The position numbers and the translations under genes are program-made. From Chromohalobacter canadensis (GTDB taxonomy: Bacteria > Pseudomonadota > Gammaproteobacteria > Pseudomonadales > Halomonadaceae), in the NCBI RefSeq assembly GCF_034479555.1, contig NZ_CP140151.1, forward strand, positions 3,348,001 to 3,412,000: a stretch of DNA of 64,000 bases, in the 5' to 3' direction. Below the pieces are notes generated by a model. That model worked only from the letters and a program-made list of their open reading frames with translations, had not been told where the DNA came from and ran no database searches. Shown here piece by piece: positions 59,909 through 64,000 of the stretch (positions are counted from its first letter, which is position 1; each line of letters starts with the position of its first letter).

Positions 59909-61347
59909 TGCGGCCAACTGGCGGTACTGCGTTGCAGAAAGGCAACGCCGCTTTGCGCGAGGGCAGTCCTCAGGATGCCATACAGCATTATTTGCAAGCG
60001 ATGTCACGTCATGAGGGTGATATCTCCCCCTTTGTGAGTATGCTGGAGGGCAATCTCGAGTTGGCACGACAACACTACCGGCAACGGCGTCGTGAAGCTC
60101 GGCATCGAGGTAGTCCTCAACGGGTGGCGGTCTGTGGCTGGGAGCTTGCCCACAACCCTGCTGGCCGGGTGCTTACCTTAGTCGACATTTATCGACGGGC
60201 AGGCGCTAAGGTGGAAATTATCGGTTCGATTTTCCCACGGTGGGGGCGTGAACCATGGCCACCCATGCGCGGCATGGCGACGCCTTGCCATACGTTGTTG
60301 GTGGAAGATGAGGCGAACTTCATCAGTCACGCATTGCAATTGGTGGCGAAGCACCCCTACGATCTCGTGCATCTCTCAAAGCCACGCTTCCCAAACTTGG
60401 TGTTCGGGTTACTGTATGAATTGGTATGGGGCGCCAAGGTGGTGTGGGATATCGATGACGAGGAGCTAGGTTTCGTGCAGGCAACCGACTCCTTGTCATT
60501 GCAGCAGGCGCTGGATGGCCGGGGCCGGTTGCCGCCACTAGAGAAGCTTCATAATACCTTCTGGACACGCCTGGCAGTGGGCCAGACCTCGCGTTTTGCA
60601 GCGGTAACGGTGTCGAACCCTGCACTGCAAGCGCGATATGGTGGCGAAATCATTCCGCATGTCCGAGACGAGACACGCTTCGTCCCTAGCAAGGCTCGTA
60701 GGGCGATTGCCCGACGGCGGTGGGGAGTGCCAGAGCATGACAAAGTGGTACTGTTCTTTGGTACGCCGCGTAAGCACAAAGGGCTTTTGGCGACAGCACG
60801 AGCTATTGCCTCCCTTGGTAGAGATGACCTTTGGTTCGTGATTGTAGGCGATTTCCCCGACGCTTCTCTCAAAGAGGAGCTGCTCTCGATAGACGGTGTG
60901 CAGTACCGTTTTATCGGCGGCCAGCCCTATCAGAGCATTCCAGATATCGTCGCGTTGGGTGATTATACGGTTCTACTGCAAGAGTCCAGCTCTTTGGTGG
61001 CGCAGTATCAACTTCCAGCGAAACTGGTAGATGCCCTGGCGATGGGGCTAGTGGTTTTTGCGCAGGTGACACCATCAACACAGTGGTTGGCCGACCGAGG
61101 CGCTATTGTCCCAGTGACTGCTGATACGCTTGGAAGTATATTGGCTTCCAACATAGAAGGATCTGGTTGTAACGCTGGCCAGGATGTTGAGAATCGAGGG
61201 TTCTTTGAAAAAGAATTGAGCTTGAATAAAGGAGTGGATGTGATTGTTCCAGTCGCTAGGTTCGCTGAAAGTGGCGCTTCAAATACGAGCTGGAAAGGTC
61301 AATTAACGAATCTTTATTCTGGCGACATTGCTGGGTTTTTAACTTGA
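59905..61347 (+). CDS. glycosyltransferase with TPR-like N terminus (GT4-like)
   Basis: The 480-residue protein has a short TPR-like start (LQKGNAALREGSPQDAIQHY), then a GT-B fold: VAVCGWELAHNPAGRVLTLV (N-terminal Rossmann), KVVWDIDDEELG, and the C-terminal Rossmann domain with VVLFFGTPRKHKGLLATARA and LPAKLVDALAMGLVVFAQV. The E-X7-E type motif is partly visible in LQESSSLVAQYQ. Overlaps pgm by four bases. GC content declines toward its 3' end. Confidence 0.8.
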   Translation: MMRPTGGTALQKGNAALREGSPQDAIQHYLQAMSRHEGDISPFVSMLEGNLELARQHYRQRRREARHRGSPQRVAVCGWELAHNPAGRVLTLVDIYRRAGAKVEIIGSIFPRWGREPWPPMRGMATPCHTLLVEDEANFISHALQLVAKHPYDLVHLSKPRFPNLVFGLLYELVWGAKVVWDIDDEELGFVQATDSLSLQQALDGRGRLPPLEKLHNTFWTRLAVGQTSRFAAVTVSNPALQARYGGEIIPHVRDETRFVPSKARRAIARRRWGVPEHDKVVLFFGTPRKHKGLLATARAIASLGRDDLWFVIVGDFPDASLKEELLSIDGVQYRFIGGQPYQSIPDIVALGDYTVLLQESSSLVAQYQLPAKLVDALAMGLVVFAQVTPSTQWLADRGAIVPVTADTLGSILASNIEGSGCNAGQDVENRGFFEKELSLNKGVDVIVPVARFAESGASNTSWKGQLTNLYSGDIAGFLT

Positions 61348-61365
61348 GTTGTATGGAATATATTC

Positions 61366-62244
61366 TTGAGCGAGGTGGTTTTGGTGTCTTACTCGTTAAA
61401 TAAAATCAAGTTTGCTAGCCCAAGTAAAGTTGATCTCTCGTCTTTGGATTCGCTCTCCAGAGTTTCTTATAGTGATATTTTTTCGCATAGACCTGCCGAG
61501 CCTTGTGTCTCTGTTAAAACCGTAGAGGGCCATCGCTACGACTTCATACTGTCACCCAAAAAAAGTGATAAGCTATTTGTTGTTTTTAGCGGTTATGTTG
61601 ATAGAAAAAAATTAAGCCCACCTGTGTTCCAACGCTGGAAGTGGGCGGAACGTTTCCCTGGTAATGTGCTTTATGTATCAGACCCATCATTATACTTAAA
61701 TGAGACACTGTCTTTAGGCTGGTACATAGGGACTGAAAAGGTTGATCATTTAAAAAACATATCTGCTATTGTTATGGAAATAGCGAACCATTTAGGAGTA
61801 AAAAACTCAGGTATCATTGGATACGGGTCTAGCGGTGGCGGATACGCATCAATGCGGCTGGCCGATTTTATACCTGAAATGACTAGCATTGCCATAAACC
61901 CGCAAACAGAAATAAAGAAATATTCAAAGGTGACGGTGAATAGTTTCTTAAGAGCCTGTTTTGATAAAAAGTATGATGATTTTGACTTTAGCTTACATTC
62001 TTCACGTTTCAACTTGATGTACGATGCGAACAGCTTAAAAGAAAAACGAGTAATTTTGGTTCAAAATACTGTAGACACTAACCACTATACTAATCACTAC
62101 CTTCCGTATTGTGCAATGCGCGGCTACGATGGAACGACGCCTATAAAGTCAGAGAAATTCAATACGCTCCTTTTTGAGCATAAAGAAGGGCATTCAGGGA
62201 CAGAGACGAAAGCCGTTTTTAGCGAAATAATGGGCCTGCTTTAG
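61366..62244 (+). CDS. putative alpha/beta-hydrolase-fold esterase or related glycan-modifying protein
   Basis: The 292-residue protein contains a nucleophile-elbow-like motif (IIGYGSSGGGYASMRLADF, Ser near residue 150), an upstream LFVVFSGYVDRKKL strand typical of hydrolases, and late His and Asp candidates (HKEGHSGTETK). Similar proteins in polysaccharide loci are deacylases or acyl-transfer helpers; the substrate is unknown. The start is uncertain: TTG at 61366 or GTG at 61384 after GAGGTGG. AT-rich. Confidence 0.6.
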   Translation: MSEVVLVSYSLNKIKFASPSKVDLSSLDSLSRVSYSDIFSHRPAEPCVSVKTVEGHRYDFILSPKKSDKLFVVFSGYVDRKKLSPPVFQRWKWAERFPGNVLYVSDPSLYLNETLSLGWYIGTEKVDHLKNISAIVMEIANHLGVKNSGIIGYGSSGGGYASMRLADFIPEMTSIAINPQTEIKKYSKVTVNSFLRACFDKKYDDFDFSLHSSRFNLMYDANSLKEKRVILVQNTVDTNHYTNHYLPYCAMRGYDGTTPIKSEKFNTLLFEHKEGHSGTETKAVFSEIMGLL

Positions 62245-62263
62245 CAGAGTCAAGGTGGTCGAT

Positions 62264-63121
62264 ATGTTGTTTAAAAGCAAAGTTCGTAAACGTGTCTATT
62301 TTGTGATGCGCTATAGCATTCTTTCCAGAGAGAAGAAGGGCTGGAATATTGGACGAGAACAAGAATTTGAGGAGTATAAAAGGCTGCTTTTTGAACAAAA
62401 CAGGCTTGACTGTCATTATAATATTTTCTCGAAATATGTTGTCCCTAGTTTGGAAAAACAAAGTGCAGGCCTATCTGACGTAAAGCTTTTGGTTTATACG
62501 TCGAAAGATTTACCAGAAAAAGCGAGGCGAGATTTAAATGCCACAGTGAGGGACAAAACATGGATAGAGGTGATAGACTTAGATCCAGAAGATAAATTTT
62601 TTGATAAAGTCAGGGACTATATCGAAAAAGACAATAAGGGGAAAAATTCCACCATAGCCACTGTTCGTTTAGATGATGACGATTTTCTCGCGACTGATTA
62701 TTTAAAAATGCTCTGGAAATATGTCAGGGAAGACTTTGTCGGGTTCAGTGTCACATTTCCTGCCGGATTTATTTGTAGGTTAGATAAAGAAAATTACAAG
62801 CTGACAGAAAGTTTGTCGATGAAAGTGCCTAAGACGGCTTCGAGCTTAGCTTACATTTCGAGTTACGATGGTGTGAGTGGTAAGTTTAAGTCAAAATTCT
62901 CACATATCTATGCGGTCGGAAATCATACGAAAGTAGACAGCAAAAGCGCTATGATAGCTGATTATTCGGCGCCAGCCTATGTGAGAACGAGTTACGATGA
63001 GCAGGATACGCGTGATGCCAATTTTGTGAAACTCAAAGAAAAGTCACCGTCAGCTAAGAGTGCTGAGTTAATAAAAAGATTTAATCTGACGGATAAAGAT
63101 TTCGCTCCTGAGCATAATTAA
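62264..63121 (+). CDS. putative rhamnosyltransferase (PF11316-like GT-A)
   Basis: The 285-residue protein starts with a basic region and RYSILSREKKGWNIGREQEF, and has TVRLDDDDFLATDYLKML (about residue 140), which is the DxD-like motif of the putative rhamnosyltransferase family. Given the rml genes upstream, dTDP-rhamnose is a reasonable donor. The ATG at 62264 follows AAGGTGG. AT-rich. Confidence 0.7.
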   Translation: MLFKSKVRKRVYFVMRYSILSREKKGWNIGREQEFEEYKRLLFEQNRLDCHYNIFSKYVVPSLEKQSAGLSDVKLLVYTSKDLPEKARRDLNATVRDKTWIEVIDLDPEDKFFDKVRDYIEKDNKGKNSTIATVRLDDDDFLATDYLKMLWKYVREDFVGFSVTFPAGFICRLDKENYKLTESLSMKVPKTASSLAYISSYDGVSGKFKSKFSHIYAVGNHTKVDSKSAMIADYSAPAYVRTSYDEQDTRDANFVKLKEKSPSAKSAELIKRFNLTDKDFAPEHN

Positions 63122-63173
63122 GACAAAGCCTTTGATTTTTTAGTTATCTGTTTTCTAGTCTTGAGTATTTTTG

Positions 63174-64000
63174 ATGAATATTATCCGTCACTGTGTAACG
63201 TTAGCCTTTCAATGTACTCCTCAGTCTCTTAGGCACTTTTTGCGAGACCGACTTTCGCAAGAAAAAGTAGATAAAATTAAAGGTTTGGTTCTTAAGAAAC
63301 AAGTTAATGAGTTTCAAAAGCAAAAAAACCGTGCGCGTAAGCTAGAAGATAAACTCTGGGGGGGGTTCTCTACCCAGGCGCTATTAGATTTACATGAACT
63401 GCGTGACGACACAGAAGCTAAGTTACATGTAAGGGTGTACGCAGCTTGGGCTCTGGCAAGATGGTTTGCTTGTAAGGAGGATTATGAAAGCGCACTTCAG
63501 CATGCAGTGTTAGTACGTGAATGGTGCACTTGGAAACCCTTCGATCTTGCTCAAGCATTACTAGAGGTAGACTGCTTAGTTAATCTTGGCCGACATGAAG
63601 AGGCAAGAGCTGTCGCGGGTACGGCCTTGGAATATCGTCCGGGTAATACCCAACTGGTGCTTGCCCTAGCTAACACATATATATCAAATGACGATAACGA
63701 GCGCTTGAGCATTATTAACAAAATTTACATGCAGCAAGGCTTTGATGAGATATCAATTAGGCAACAAGAAAAACCATTAGGAATGGGAAACATAGCGGCG
63801 GCTACTGGAAAGCCTGTTGCAGTTGCAAGCAGAGAATGCCCAAAAGTTACCATAATCATGCCTGTTTATAAGGCTGAAGAAACGTTACATATTGCAGTAG
63901 ATAGCTTGCTTGGACAATCTTGGGAAAATTTAGAAATTTTAATTGTTGATGATTGTAGTCCAGATGATACGTTTTCTGTAGCTAGAGAATATGAGAAGAT
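63174..64000 (+). CDS. GT2-family glycosyltransferase with helical N terminus, 3' part cut by window edge
   Basis: The visible 275 codons encode a helical TPR-like region (about 60-180; ALQHAVLVREWCTW, HEEARAVAGTALEY) and then the start of a GT2 domain (VTIIMPVYKAEETLHIAVDS, ILIVDDCSPDDT near residue 260). The arrangement recalls the bigger glycosyltransferases at 51163 and 59905. The catalytic DxD would lie outside the window. No strong RBS is visible before the ATG. AT-rich. Confidence 0.8.
   Translation, partial: MNIIRHCVTLAFQCTPQSLRHFLRDRLSQEKVDKIKGLVLKKQVNEFQKQKNRARKLEDKLWGGFSTQALLDLHELRDDTEAKLHVRVYAAWALARWFACKEDYESALQHAVLVREWCTWKPFDLAQALLEVDCLVNLGRHEEARAVAGTALEYRPGNTQLVLALANTYISNDDNERLSIINKIYMQQGFDEISIRQQEKPLGMGNIAAATGKPVAVASRECPKVTIIMPVYKAEETLHIAVDSLLGQSWENLEILIVDDCSPDDTFSVAREYEK

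Noticed and set aside
1..64000. CRISPR arrays, prophage, rRNA or tRNA genes
   Set aside because: No regularly spaced repeat-spacer pattern, phage structural gene, tRNA cloverleaf or rRNA sequence was noticed by eye; a tRNAscan or CRISPR search would be needed for proof.

Overview
The window reads as a chromosomal segment of a moderately halophilic gammaproteobacterium of the Halomonadaceae (Halomonas/Chromohalobacter type). This is inferred from the order gacS-like kinase / cysM / rlmD / relA / mazG, which is shared with pseudomonads, from an MvaT-type H-NS-like silencer, from a COG2056 Na+/H+-antiporter-family gene and from the GC-rich coding style of the first 25 kb. No rRNA, tRNA or CRISPR array was seen.

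Layout. (1) 1-25.2 kb is core chromosome: a GacS/BarA-type kinase (cut by the window edge), cysM-rlmD-relA-mazG (overlapping or 1-nt spaced), ppc, a BenE-type transporter divergent from an XRE-cupin regulator, an AmiD-like lipoprotein amidase, a DUF3307-SatD pair behind a near-consensus LexA box, a diguanylate cyclase, an outer-membrane porin, an NhaC-like antiporter, mvaT, an EAL protein, a small MvaT-like protein lacking the DNA-binding half, a cold-shock protein, a molybdate/sulfate permease and a CNNM/CorC protein. Between a small lipoprotein and the antiporter, the minus strand carries a strong candidate for a CsrB/RsmZ-type regulatory RNA: eight GGA motifs, two of them in hairpin loops, ending in a strong terminator. 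(2) 25.3-34.8 kb is a toxin-antitoxin junkyard directly behind cysQ: MNT/HEPN, RES/Xre-ParS, HigBA, HicB and RelBE-type modules, several duplicated, truncated or fused to one another. The 3' end of cysQ is repeated exactly 4,000 bp downstream. (3) 34.8-42.2 kb holds a PLP-fold protein lacking its lysine and then the sulfur activation genes: an SLC13/TrkA-C permease, cysD and a fused cysNC. A four-helix-bundle gene framed by inverted arrays of 7-nt repeats is inserted between cysD and cysNC, and a gene-less pair of the same arrays lies in front of cysD. (4) 42.2-64 kb is a surface polysaccharide locus: rmlBDAC, ugd, pgm, several glycosyltransferases, FkbM-type methyltransferases, a PAPS-dependent sulfotransferase and a putative esterase. 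It is interrupted by an IS1380-family element (1,682 bp, 5-bp target duplication, splitting an FkbM gene), an IS3-family element and IS3 remnants on both sides of the sulfotransferase. Several genes here (about 49.4-54.3, 56.0-56.7 and 61.4-64 kb) are clearly AT-richer than the backbone, which suggests acquisition.

How the parts fit. CysD and CysNC make APS and PAPS, the SLC13 permease may bring in sulfate, the sulfotransferase can use PAPS to sulfate the polysaccharide, and CysQ removes the PAP by-product. The rml, ugd and pgm genes supply dTDP-rhamnose, UDP-glucuronate and glucose-1-phosphate. The GacS-like kinase and the GGA-rich RNA would be two parts of one Gac/Csr circuit, which in relatives controls exopolysaccharide and motility; the two c-di-GMP proteins could act on the same outputs. 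These links are inferences from gene content.
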